A stretch of 64,000 nt of DNA from Annulohypoxylon bovei var. microspora (lineage: Eukaryota > Ascomycota > Sordariomycetes > Xylariales > Hypoxylaceae). The stretch covers positions 2,387 through 66,386 of the forward strand of contig MU405251.1 in the NCBI GenBank assembly GCA_022836615.1. The letters run 5' to 3'. The position numbers were made by a program, and so were the translations under genes. Positions 13,042-24,798 of this stretch are shown piece after piece (within the stretch, counting starts at the first letter, position 1; each line of letters opens with the position of its first letter). The notes below the pieces were generated by a model, which was not told the origin of the DNA, did not search any database, and saw only the letters and a program-made list of their open reading frames with translations.

Positions 13042-14018
13042 TCACCGATCAATGGCTGATTTGATGATGGCTTTCAGCTCATCTCTTTCCAATTCCTTAA
13101 TACCCAACAGGTCATTGTCTCGCACTGGGAAATACCCACCCCAACCTTTACCGATAAACGCTCGGTTAATAAACATAGCGATCACCTCCTCGCTATGGTC
13201 ACCTTCTGCCCAACGTCTCAGCGCCTCACTTTCCAGATGTTCGGTTGCGGAATAGGTAAGGTCCCAGCTGTCGGTCGCGCCCAGCTCCTTGGCTATTGCG
13301 ATCAATTCGTTCTGGGTTGTGTTGACGCTGGATATTCTCACGGGGCGGTTAGCCGTCTCTTCTAGGTGGGTCAGGATGCCGATCACGGCCTGAGCAATAT
13401 CGTCGTAAGTTGTAGCGCAGAAGAGCACATCACCGCCGTCCTTGATATCTGCCTTGCGATTCTTCACGTCCACGATAAAATCTAGGGTCCAGTCTGGACC
13501 GAGGAAGGAAGCGTTGTGAATCGTGGTCCACGAAAATGAGGGGTTCTCGGTGACTCTTTTCTCGCACTGCTGCCTGATGGCAATCTTGGGCTGGTATATG
13601 GGGAAAGCGGCTAGTTTGGGATTCATGAGGTCATTCCCATACTCCGAAGGAATCATTCTCCTCACACCGGCATTAACCGCGGCATCGACGAGGTTTTTTT
13701 GCTCCTGAATGGCCTCGAATGCCATAGCCGAAACTAGTGCATCCTGCCCTTCGAGCGCAGACTCGAGGGACTCAATAGAATTGTAATCCACCTTCTTAAC
13801 TGTGACATCTGCGGGGAAATCATTGCGACGACTCTCGTCACGCGTGAGAACAGTCACGTTGAAGAGTTTCGTAGTTAGAAGTCGTTCGACGATTGGACGG
13901 CCGATCTTCCCAGTGGCCTAATCAAATGAGGTCAGTGTATCAGCGCCAAATGGACAAATGGATAGGGTGGAGCTTTTTCACATACCCCTACTACGGCGAC
14001 GTTCTTGATTGTAGTCAT
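13042..14018 (-). CDS. NmrA-like / isoflavone reductase-type NAD(P)-binding protein
   Basis: A 302-residue atypical short-chain dehydrogenase of the NmrA-like family. Exons on the minus strand: 14018-13986 and 13917-13042, joined over a 68-bp intron. The N-terminal Rossmann motif VVGATGKIGRPIVERLL is created by the splice (GG|GCCACTGG). Further family landmarks are LTRDES after strand 2, VSAMAFEA, RMIPSEYGND (the SEYG stretch typical of isoflavone-reductase-like fungal proteins) and NPSFSWTTIHNASFLG. Members either reduce small molecules with NADPH or bind NAD(P) as redox sensors, as NmrA does for the GATA factor AreA. This one resembles the enzyme-like branch more, but the substrate is unknown. 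It is cytosolic, without a signal peptide. It lies between the SAT4-type gene and the P450, 2.8 kb from the latter. Confidence 0.88.
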
Positions 14019-16859
14019 CGTGAAAAAGTAAACCGGAAAAATGAGCCTGGGTTTGGGTACGGAGCTGTGGTTGGGCTGGGATTGCACAGACGGAGTTTAC
14101 AAGGAAATTTACGTCCAGCCCGAAAAGAGAGATGTGGGAGATTTGAATGTTTTTCAAGCGGACATTATACTACATGACACATGTAAGTCACTGCCACGTT
14201 TACACACACGGTCCCCTATGAATAAGTAAATTTTGCCGGATGGGGGCGGAGAAGAAGGGTATTGCCAGCCTTTCGGGAGAGTAGTGGCGTCCTAATAGAC
14301 CCGACAACCATCACACCGGAATACGTCTGTCATTGTCAGTAGGCGTGATTGGACGCCCTGAAGCCCACACGCGATGCTGTTGGTCACAAATCCACACCGA
14401 CGGAATCGTCTTTCTTCCCATGGCCTTGGAACGGGGTCGCTTGCGCGGTCGGTCCACTCCCGTTTTGCTCCTAGGTAACTTCCAATGACCGTGCTCTAGC
14501 CTAGAAGCCTTCCTAGTATAGCGATGCTTTCGTAATAACTCAGAGGGTCCAGCACATCAATCGTACCTACCCCTGCCGCCGTCTGTAACTCTCTTATCAC
14601 CGTAACATGCAGTGGACTTTCCGGGGGGGTGATCATAGGCGAGGTCTCTGGGTATACAACTGGTGGAATAGTAATGCGCGCTGCATAAAAGTTACGAAGC
14701 AAAAGTAGTAGCATCAGCATCATACTATGTACTGGTGTGCTGTAGCGTATAGCGTACATAGAGTAGGAGTGTGCCTCGTCCCCCGTTGTAGTCGTAACCT
14801 AGTGTGGTAGCAGGAAATCCGGCAGTCCCATGCCGCCTCTGGAACGATCCTATAGGATATTAAGCTACATTGGTAAGTATGGAGAAAGCTGCAGGTTCAG
14901 CCGAAGACCCTGTCAGATCCTTGAACTCCCCTGCGTGGGTTCTATACACCCTTGTTAACTCCACCTCGAACCCCCTCAACTGACAACTGGAAGTGCTTTA
15001 GAGGTTCACAATCGACAAGAACTCGCGCGAGGGAACGGGCGAAGGTGAGTCTTCGATGTAACATACCGCCTTTTTGAGTGGGTTCTCGACTCTTGAGCCA
15101 TTTGCTGATCTTGACCTGTCGACTGGAACCAGCCGAATCGATTTTTTTTCTTCTGTCTTTTCCTGTCTTTATTTTCCTTTTTTCCTCCTTCCCACCTAGC
15201 TTACTAGCAGGGCGGAACGGAACCACCGCCTAGTACCGTAGAATTGCTTGTGACTCTTTCCCAAAAAGGCTCCATTAGTCTTCGAGGTACGCCACGGATT
15301 CCGCTAACTTGGTCATGGTTCTTCATCACCCCGAGCCTTCGGAACGGGCCCCCAAATCCCTAGGGGTCCCCTAGCCCTAATCAGCCTAGCCTAGGCGGCT
15401 GCGCTTACTAGCGAGAAAAAAATTTCCTTGTCTTGTCTTTTCGGTTTCCAGTTTCTGGCATGACAGTGACAGAAAACGACGGACGTGCCAAGTGTTCGAC
15501 GCCGCCGAAATTTCAATGCTCACATACGTCTCAGCGAGACCTCATTTTGTAGCGGACAGCCACGTGTCTCGGACATTTCAAGCTTCAGCCTCCTTCACCA
15601 TCCTAGTCGTAATGGATATCGTGGATCCATCCCATCTTGTAACTTAGCCATGGCTCGACAAGCTCGCCTTACTACGCCGCGTTCTTGTCGGAAAAGGCTG
15701 CCACTAGCTTCACGGCGCGCCTCGCCTAGCTAGAGGATCATCTCCCTTGTCTACATACCTAGGTTCCAGGCTATGGATAGTGACACCGCTATCGTAGAAC
15801 CTTGTTGCCTGCTCACCTTCTTTGTATACTCTAGCTTTCCGCGACGGACGAGACAGGCCTTACCAGGGAGAGCTAACGTAGCGGAGAAGAGGTCGGCGCT
15901 GGCTCGGGCAGAAAATACAGGCCGTCGAAGGTCTGTCCCTGAATCAGCGATCGGCCTAACAGTAACTGACGATGGTTACCAAAAAAGACCCATCAGAACC
16001 TATTCGAGGAGCGGAGCCGATTAGCAATCTGACTACACAAGTACCAGGAAACAGGAGCCCTCCACTCTCACGTAGACACATAAGCAGTGAGGCAGAGCAT
16101 ATGGGTTATGACGTATATTCAGGTATTATGAGATTCGTCTCGTATACTGACTGACATGCAATGTCATTATAGCAGACGACGGACAGTGGCATACACAGTG
16201 TATGTATGACTAGCCTACGTGCCCAACAACATCTAGCCACAACTGTGACAAGGGAAAGCATTGACGGTTCTCCCATCAGCCGTGGGACCGGTGGCCAGTT
16301 CCCAGATTGGGGGGTAAGACACAGAGAGATTTCTCATCGTTTCCGCTCTCCGGCCGGCACGGTACTTCGTATGAGTAACTCTTAGTACTGCCTGTGCATT
16401 TATCCCTTGTGACAAGCATTCCATTGGATATGCCATGTCAGTGACGAGGTCGTTGCGGGGCCTGCTCATTGGATGCATCCTCAATAGAGAATTGCCTGAT
16501 TGGTTAAAGAGAAAAGTTTCTACCGAGTATGATAATCTGGCTAACGAAACCCGTGGACGATTAAGCATGCGTGCGTATCGGTGGCCAAGATGGTTTACCG
16601 TTTATGGATCCCCTTGCCGCTCCAAAAGTACTCGTACGAAACGCTTCGCCGCTGGGCATCATCGGGCTTTGGATAGACGAGCATAGTTGCTTGCTCATTT
16701 GTCACGGTCTGGGTCCAACCAGCTGCATTGGCCAGAACCTCTCCCGGAGTATAAGTAAGCTCGTTGCCTTCTCCGCTCCCCATCTTTCTCCTACCTGCAG
16801 TAGTATCGTGTAACTGCGTTTGTCATTTTTTTTCTTCGTCGTATTGCCGAAATCTCACC
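14019..16859. other. Intergenic, 2.8 kb, nothing assigned
   Basis: It separates the divergent NmrA-like and P450 genes. A minus-strand open frame at 16595-16783 (62 codons) and one at 16233-16568 read like protein in places but match no family I know and do not splice into a convincing gene. Several ORF-sized stretches on the plus strand (15485-16160) look like chance frames. Confidence 0.45.
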
Positions 16860-18501
16860 ATGGCTGTCTCGATGCTCGTGGCCGCTACCGGCCTTTTCGT
16901 CTTCGCCGTATACTATACTATATCGTGGCTCGTACGATGTCGACGTCGATATCAAATGGCCAGACTGAACGGCTGTCTCCCTCCTAAGAAGCTACCCCAG
17001 ATCGACCCATTCCTGGGTACTGACGTAGTCTTGCAGAATCTCGGGGCAGCAAAGAAATATGGCTTCCTCAACCTTCTCAGGAACCGTCACGCCGCCAATG
17101 GCCTCACCTTCACCACCAACACCTATTTCCGGACCACCATCAACACGTGCGACCCTACACTCATCCAGAATGTCCTGTCATTCCAATTCCAAGACTTCGG
17201 TATGGGACCTCTAAGGCGTAAGAGTGCCTCTCCTCTCCTGGGACGAGGCATCTTCACCACCGACGATGATATCTGGGCACACCAGCGTGCTCTAATTAGG
17301 CCTAGCTTCGTCAGAGCCCAGGTTACGGATTTCTCAATCTTTGGCGAGCACGTCGATCAGCTCATCGCTCTCATCGGACGCCAGAACAACAAAGTGGATC
17401 TGCAGCAGCTCTTCTTCCGCATGGTTCGTGGAGCACCCACAGAAATTTCCCCTTCGGCCCTGATAACTAATTCTGAGACAGGTCTTGGATTCGAACAGCG
17501 AATACATGTTCGGGGAATCTGTCGGCTTAATGTCGGAGAACGCTTCTGAATCGGCCACAACTTTCCACCACGCCTTGGACTACGCCCAACAGGGCACCAT
17601 CCTTCGATTACGTCTCGGAAATCTGATGTTCGCCCATCGGGACAAGAAGTTCCGAGACTCGTGCGACATCGTACACGCGTATGCTGACAAGTTCGTCTCC
17701 CAAGCTCTCGAGTATCGACGTAGCCAAGCTTCTCTCCCGGTCGAGAAAAGAGCACTAGAGGATGAGCATATTCGTCGAAAGTACGTCTTCCTAAACGAGC
17801 TCGCCAAGGACACCGACGACCCGATCCTCCTCCGAGACCAGATCGTGAACATGCTTCTGGCTGCACGTGACACCACCGCCGGCCTACTCGCCTTCGCCTT
17901 CTTTATGCTAGCCCGACGACCCGAGGTCTGGGATAAGCTCCGTGCCGATGTCTTGGAACACTACTGTGAGCCGCTTACACATGAGGCTCTCATGGAAATG
18001 AAATACCTTCGATATGTCGTCCACGAAAGTAAGTTTGTCCACATATGACAGTGCCATATACAACGCTAACATCATCTGGCAGCTCTTCGTCTCTTCCCTC
18101 CCATCGCTACCAACAGCCGCATGGCCAACAAGGATACCGTTCTTCCCGTAGGTGGTGGCCCCGATGGCAAGTCGCCTATGTTCGTAAAGAAGCACAATGT
18201 CGTCACCTACAGCACCTTCGTAATGCACCGACGAAAGGAGTTCTTCGGAGAAGACGCCGACGAGTTCCGCCCCGAGAGATGGGAGAACCTGCGCCCCGGT
18301 TGGGAATTCCTGCCCTTCAATGGCGGCCCCAGAATCTGCCCCGGTCAAAAGTTCGCCCTGACGGAATCCTCGTATACCATCGCGCGCCTGCTCCACGCCT
18401 TCTCCGGCATCGAGAACCTAGATCCGACAGACTGGAGGGAGCAATTGACGTTATCGTTGACCCTGAACAACGGTGTACAATGCCGTCTCATTCCCGCCTA
18501 A
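16860..18501 (+). CDS. Cytochrome P450, CYP52-like (alkane/fatty-acid hydroxylase type)
   Basis: A 509-residue microsomal P450. Exons: 16860-17423, 17482-18028, 18083-18501; introns of 58 and 54 bp. The N-terminus has one membrane anchor (about residues 5-25, LVAATGLFVFAVYYTISWLV) followed by basic residues. The oxygen-binding I-helix motif is AARDTTA, the K-helix ExxR is ETLR (completed by the second splice), and the heme-thiolate loop is FLPFNGGPRICPGQ with the ligand cysteine in RICPGQ. The stretch FFRMVLDSNSEYMFGESVG and the I-helix form match the CYP52 group, which hydroxylates the terminal carbon of alkanes and fatty acids using NADPH-P450 reductase. The start is the ATG immediately before the membrane anchor. 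CYP52-like enzymes also occur in secondary-metabolite pathways, so the true substrate is open. Confidence 0.93.
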
Positions 18502-21500
18502 ACGCTTTTTACGACTTTTTCTTCTTTGTTTCGTTTCCTTTCACTCTTTATACAAATACCCAATACCCATGGAATCTATGTGGAGCTCGGGCCTCCCACG
18601 GTTGGTTAATTCGGGGACGGTCATGATTGGAATTAAAGAAAAGGGGAATTCCGGGGGTTATTAATTTTGCAAGTGTCAATAGATTGGATGTGAGTTCGAT
18701 TCCTGTAGATAGTTTCGGAGACGCGGTGTGGATGGATTCCCAGCTTTTGTTCTCATGACTCCGGCTAGACACTTGACCTCACGATCAATTGGGGTATGGA
18801 TTATTGCTGTCGTTGAAGCGGTTTGACTGTCTGATAGTTAAAATAAGAAAATGATGTGTTTATAAAAAAAGATATTTTTAAGAAACTCCGGGGCGATCAC
18901 ACAGTTGACTCAGTGTCCGATATGTCTGAATTATATCGACACTTTGCCGCGCCAAGAACGGCCTTCTTTTTGTACCTCAGACATTGATTGGTCCTAAAAA
19001 TCGATATCCCTCAGAACGGGCTGCTTCCTCTCCTCGACCTTTATATGAGATCACTCGGAGGCTAAGCTTGCGTGTCACACCGAATATGGGGCGTGGCCGC
19101 ATGTACGGCCGCAGTGACAAGCTATCGAGATTTAAATCTCAGAGGGAAATAGATAGGTTGATCCTTAAGTGCCGAAGTGACGGTTATCATGCATGTCTTA
19201 CATGCGGTATGTCCAACATGCACCGGCACCCCGGCCTTATATACCCCCACGGCCTCGACGCTCCGATTCTTTCCTATGGATACCTCGGCGGATGTGACTT
19301 AACCTTCTAGCTTAGTGAAACATCTTTTCCTTGGACGACATAGTTCAGGATATACGTGGACGGCAATAGTTGCGGAGGCTAGTCATCCTTAAATCTCCTA
19401 ATGGTTGATATTATCCCGATATGGGTCTTGCATTTTAAAATTAACGTTCACTCGATCAGAGCCTTCCGCAAAGACGTGGACCATGGATCCCGTAGGATCA
19501 TAGTCTTAGTAACTGTGATATAACTACATGTAAGTACCCGTACGCCACTAATGTACGCCCATACGCCGAAAACCGGCGGCCGATCTCAGCCTTTCCCTAG
19601 ATACCATGTTAATATTATAGGTCTTGTAAGATCTTTTGTCAACTTAGTTGATGTATTAATGAATTCTTAAAATTAAAAATGCTAAGTCTGAGCTTGGTAT
19701 GCCTAAACAGGCTCGGTTGCCGCTATTTTACGTTTCTCCTGGGGACCGGGCGACTTGGATGAAACAAAGCCACTCACCGCTTTACCGAATGAGTAGGCCG
19801 AGTATGCAGAATCAACCAATGAAATAGGTTGTTTGCGAAAAGCCATTGACGAGGTGTTACATTATCAACTGAGGTGGACGAGGTCAAGTCACCAATACCT
19901 GGTCAGAATGTTGCCCCACGGACACAGGGAGGGATGGTGTAATTACTAAGTTCATTAATTAGCTGGAGAGCTCCGCCAACCACGGCTTGTCTGTCGTGAT
20001 ACACTAAATCCCAGCCGGCTGGTACATAGATATCATTTGTCTAAAGGTGTAGTCGGCATAATTAGTAAGGGCACGAGGAGATCTTGCTTTGCCACGTCAC
20101 CCCGGTCTTCTTACTGGAGATCTAATAAAGGTTATCTACCAATTGCTGATCTTCACCATGCGGCTCTAACGCGGTCAAGGGTACGCGATCCTAGCGGAAG
20201 CCGATCGTTATGTTCTTCGGATCTGGCGGCCTGTTCACCTTTCGCACGTGGCGGAGTTACATGGACCCCTTACAGCCTTAAGACCCACAATCTCGTAGAT
20301 ATAATGCAACGCACCATTAGTCGATAACAGGTAAGACCAACGGCGAATGTAGTTCATATAAATTAGTTATATTGGGTATCTACTAAGATTCCGACTGACG
20401 CCTGACTGAGAGCCTCATATTCTTCAAGAGCCTCAAATTTAACTACCTACCTTAACATCAAAGCATCTTCAAATTTTCCTCTCGTCGGCAGAGTAGTCGA
20501 TCCTCGAACGAGCTCCCCAAAGTTCACTTATCGAGTTTTTGCTTGTTTCTATAGCAGATAACGGCCACACCCTTCCATTCCCTGTCCAAGGTCAAGTAGC
20601 TCTTAATCAATTGCGTACTAGCGCCTGTTATGCTAATGCCATGGCTCTTGAACGGTTTTACCATCCCGCGTATTCCACAATAGAAGGACATCTTATCATA
20701 CCAATATCCACCAACAACACCTATAATGTTATCCAAACCCCCTACAACCGTGTTCCACCCAAAGCTTCGGACCGATTCAAGAAAAATATTTTTTAAATTA
20801 AGATGTTACCCCCCTTGGCATAGAATGGGCTATAAAAGATATATTATACTTGTGGGGAAAGAGGGGGTTAGGGGGGAGGTTTTTTTATAGGTGTGTCAAA
20901 ATAGCTGTCTCTGGCTTTGATACTTAAACACTTGTGTGAACATTGTTTCATATTGATAATGTTAATCTGTTATTTTATTAATTACAAACACCTAGTTTCC
21001 AATGTTGTTAATTCGCGTGGTTTTTGGGTAGTAAAGGGACATGATGACCGGGGCTCAAGGCATGTGAGATGGTGGCTTGATATTGCCGCTTTACTTGTAC
21101 TGATTGAAAAGGGCAATTATTGCGAAGTATTACTTAGGTAGGTAAGCCTTATATGAGCTTTATTCATAGGTCGCTACGGTGTCGTTGCAATTGCTCGTGA
21201 ACGTAGGTAGGTATGTAAAGTCATTTTACATTAATAATTAAATCCTAGCTTAAATTGTTTGGTATCTTCTAACAAAGTAATATAGGCTATTGACGACAAG
21301 GTTACTCATAGTACATGGAGGTGTCTTTCTATGATGAAGTAACTTGATAGCCGAACTATATAGTAACATAGGTAGCTAAACGTTTATTAGCACAGAGGTG
21401 TGACAAACAAGATGTTAGTATATAGGTAGGTAGGTTCGTAAGGGGTGATTATGTGTTATAGAACATAGGTACCTAGATGGTCACTCCATGGTTTTTGTCG

Positions 21501-23407
21501 TTCGTCAAGTACATAGGTAGGTACCTATCCAGGTAGAGAATAGGAAACTTTATCTCTAAAGCATCAATACTTGAGTTCGCTATTATCATGTATGTCTTAA
21601 TCATGACTTTTAAATTTCTACTATTAAAATGACCTAGTGCGAGACCTCTTGTTGTACTCCCTTGCTGCCGCGAAGCAATGCATATCAAACCTAGCATAAG
21701 ACTTTATGATCAACACGATACAAATTATATACCTAGATACAAATGACTAAGTTACTTAAGCACTATTATACGAGACATTTGGTTGTGATTTCCAAGACTT
21801 CAAGTTCACCGATCATAGTAGGAGCATTTCTTGCGCCAGTTTAAGGGGTACTTCAAATAAAGGATATGAGTTTAAGAGAAATCATCTTCAATAGATAGAC
21901 AAATTCAAAAGTACTTAAATAAATAAAGTACCTACGTACCTAGGTATATATTCAAGTAAAATTATACCAGTAAATCACGGAAAAGAAAGGCTAGTTGTCC
22001 TAGGGGGGAATGTTCCATCATTGCGCATCTTCTAGGCTCGAAGTCCAGATAAGATCTCAAGCTCGGAGTTAACCCCGACTGGACCAACTTTTCGTCTTCT
22101 TGTCCTGCTTATTTCCTACCTCCCCCCTTCATTCTCGCCATAAGTCCTAAGATCCGGTTTTAACCCCTATAATTTTTTTATCATCTAGAACACCTAACTA
22201 GATCATTCCACGTTCGATGTTCTCCGTTTCTAGAAACTCTTCGAAGATTTACCATTCGCATAGGCTTGGCTGATCGCCGATTGCAATGTCTCGGGCTTTA
22301 CTTGAGCCCTCTCGCACGAGATAATTGTCAAAACCCACACTTCGATGGAGCATCTCGCTAAATATATATGCCAATAACATCAAAGATCTTCGAGTTAACG
22401 AATAGAGGCGGAGTCGAAGGATTCGCAGAGTCCACGACAACGATCTGCTGGGCCACGTGGAGCTAGTAAAGAGCCTCAGGCTCTTAGGCGCTGCCAAGTC
22501 CTACGATCATACCTATAAATAGCCTGCCGGTTTGGATACGTCATGCCTGAAGCGTTCGAAAGTTCTTCTCTCGCTGCCTGGAGTTTTGTGATATATGATA
22601 TATCCGTCGACAATACATTAATCCAGCCGAGTCAAAATGTAGTATATCTATGCTCTGGTCCCCGGCAACGACTCCCCTTGTTGCCGGCGGATATCCGCTT
22701 CGTCCAGCCGAAAAGACCACGATGCTTCCTTCAGCTTAGGCGGATGAGACGAATCAGAGGTTATGTTGAAAATCAAACTGGTGCCAGATTTCGCATGCAG
22801 ATTGCACAAGCTCAAGCTCGCTTCCGTCGAACGCGGTGGCACATGCTATAGTATTTTATTACTATACAGCTGTTATCTTTATACTCTTCGACGAACATTT
22901 TAAGGATACATGCCACACCAGCCACGTTGTGCATGACGAGATGTATACCGCATTGGGGATTATTCTGGTTGTATCAACGATAAGCTATACGCTCGGCTGA
23001 ATTACTTCAGCTGTTATCAGTCGATAAAAAGGTAAGGCATTTGCATGAGTGACCTTGATGACCTGGCTCTAGCTTCGTTGTCGGCATTGCCATATCGAGG
23101 TCATGTGAATCATGGGTGGCTTGAATGCCTGCCTATGTACCTAAAGTACCCCTAAGTACAGAATGAACCCAGACGGCGTTCGGGTAACATTCTGGTAACA
23201 CCTACGTCTATACCTTGAGCCGAGACACATGATCGTCTATCATATCACATCGCAGTCGTTATGCAGATCACCAATGCCGCCATTCGGGACGATCCCGCGC
23301 CGTCCGTAAACACGCCAATCACCCACACGTCCAACCTAACCACCACCGAATCACGCACCCCGTTTCCCATGCGAGGGCCTTCCGCTCCCCCACCGTCTCC
23401 CCCTTCC
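18502..23407. other. Gene desert of about 4.9 kb
   Basis: No supportable gene on either strand. It is the most AT-rich extended stretch in the window, with many short overlapping open frames and several ACCTAGGTA/AGGTAGGTA strings (21205-21215, 21423-21434, 21511-21529, 21928-21946). Fragments such as 20524-20796 look protein-like but carry no identifiable transposase or reverse transcriptase motif. Worn transposon DNA is the likeliest content; I could not prove it. Confidence 0.5.
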
Positions 23408-23785
23408 CTACGCGGCAGCCATGCGCTTCTTCGCCAGACCGCCCAGCTTCTCGGCGGCGGCGGACAGGGCGCGGGGGTCGGCGCCGCGGATGACGGGCTG
23501 GCCGTTGACGGCGACCTGGCGGCCGTCCTTGAAGAACATGAAGGTGGGCATGGCGGTGACGGCGTGGGCGCGCGCGGCGTCCTGCGCGGCGTCCACGTTG
23601 ACCTTGGCAAAGGCCAGCACCCCCGGCGCCGAGTGCTGCCTGGCCAGCGCCTCGTAGTGCGGCGCGATGGTCTTGCACGGCCCGCACCAGTCCGCGTAGA
23701 AGTCCACCGCCACGTACGTCGTCGACGCGAAGAGCGACTGCAGCTCCGCGAGCGAGCTGAGGTGGTGCAGGCTGTCGCTGCTCAT
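23408..23785 (-). CDS. Thioredoxin
   Basis: A 125-residue single-exon thioredoxin that reduces disulfides in partner proteins and is itself reduced by thioredoxin reductase. The redox site WCGPC is at residues 33-37, in DFYADWCGPCKTIAP, and the cis-proline loop is AMPTFMFF. The length is slightly above the usual 105-110, with a C-terminal alanine/lysine tail (KKRMAAA). The start is the ATG before SSDSLHHL; an in-frame extension upstream of it is low in complexity (Tyr/Thr-rich) and probably untranslated, so the protein is predicted to be cytosolic. Codon use is strongly GC-ending, unlike the AT-rich flanks. Confidence 0.93.
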   Translation of the reverse strand: MSSDSLHHLSSLAELQSLFASTTYVAVDFYADWCGPCKTIAPHYEALARQHSAPGVLAFAKVNVDAAQDAARAHAVTAMPTFMFFKDGRQVAVNGQPVIRGADPRALSAAAEKLGGLAKKRMAAA

Positions 23786-24798
23786 TTTGCTGCGATGCGA
23801 TGCGATGGACTGGGGCGTGTTCTCTTTTGGCGATGTTGGCCGATTGTGTGGCTGTGGGGTTAGCTGGACCGAAAAAAAGGGAAGATATGTAGGTGTTGGA
23901 ATGTATGTATGTGTGTAGGTATAAAAATAGTGAAATGAGGATCCGAAACCGCAACGCAAGGGTTAAGGATGGATGGTTGTAGAAGGTTCAGTGGCAAGCT
24001 GAAAAAGCAAAGCCGAAATACGGTTGAGAAGGTTCCTTGACATGCTTACTAAACGACTCCGTATTTTATTGTGCAATTGTAACTGTTCGGCACGGACCGA
24101 ACCGCCCTAAACAAATTTAATGGAGAAACGGGGTCCGCTTATTGGTTATAGGGGAGCAAACGGTTCCATGAGTTCGATTCTTGAATAACCTAATAACTAT
24201 TATCTAGATGTCTAGGCAGGATGACATTCAATACATATGAATGATGCTATATCTTTAAATAACCATATACATGTTTCATATTGATAGGTATGTGATTAAT
24301 ATACCCTCAAGCAGCAATATACCTCAGGGATGAATTCATTCAAGAATGACCAATGAAAATTCGTGAAAAGCTCACTGCATGTCTTCTGTGATAAGATATA
24401 CAGCAATTCTGACCAATCAAATTTAGAAGGTTTCTGGAATTCTACTTATAAGGGCTGGCACAGCATACCTATACTGTCACCTCCCCGATCGGGGATGATT
24501 TGCAAAGCTGGGCTGAGGCACTCGTACAACACTAAACTAGCCACTTACATATACGATTCTTGATATCATGATAATTATCAAGACATTATTCCTGCTGACT
24601 TTAACAGAGCTGACGCTATGTGCCAACTACCTACCTTAAGACATAAAGGGGCTGTACTCTACTGACCACCCAACATTAGCTAAGTCGGAGTGGGGGCCTA
24701 TTTGTTTGAGACATCGACTTCTCATAAGTTCGTAACCCCTTAAGTTTGGCAGAAATGTCTTTCCTTCATCAAAATATTCCGGGGATCCTATCGCCAGG
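23786..24798. other. Intergenic between divergent thioredoxin and Kelch genes
   Basis: About 1 kb that should contain both promoters. A GTAT/GTGT simple stretch lies at about 23900-23925 near the thioredoxin start. No other element is recognised. Confidence 0.5.

Noticed and set aside
16233..16783. Two minus-strand open frames upstream of the P450
   Set aside because: They read partly like protein, but do not splice together and match no family I know.
6247..18501. Secondary-metabolite gene cluster
   Set aside because: No backbone enzyme, regulator or transporter; genes are widely spaced.
18660..18720. tRNA B-box-like string GAGTTCGATTCCTG
   Set aside because: No A box at the right distance and no acceptor-stem pairing, so not a tRNA gene.
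20524..20796. Overlapping frames resembling a transposase fragment
   Set aside because: No catalytic DDE residues or terminal repeats could be seen.
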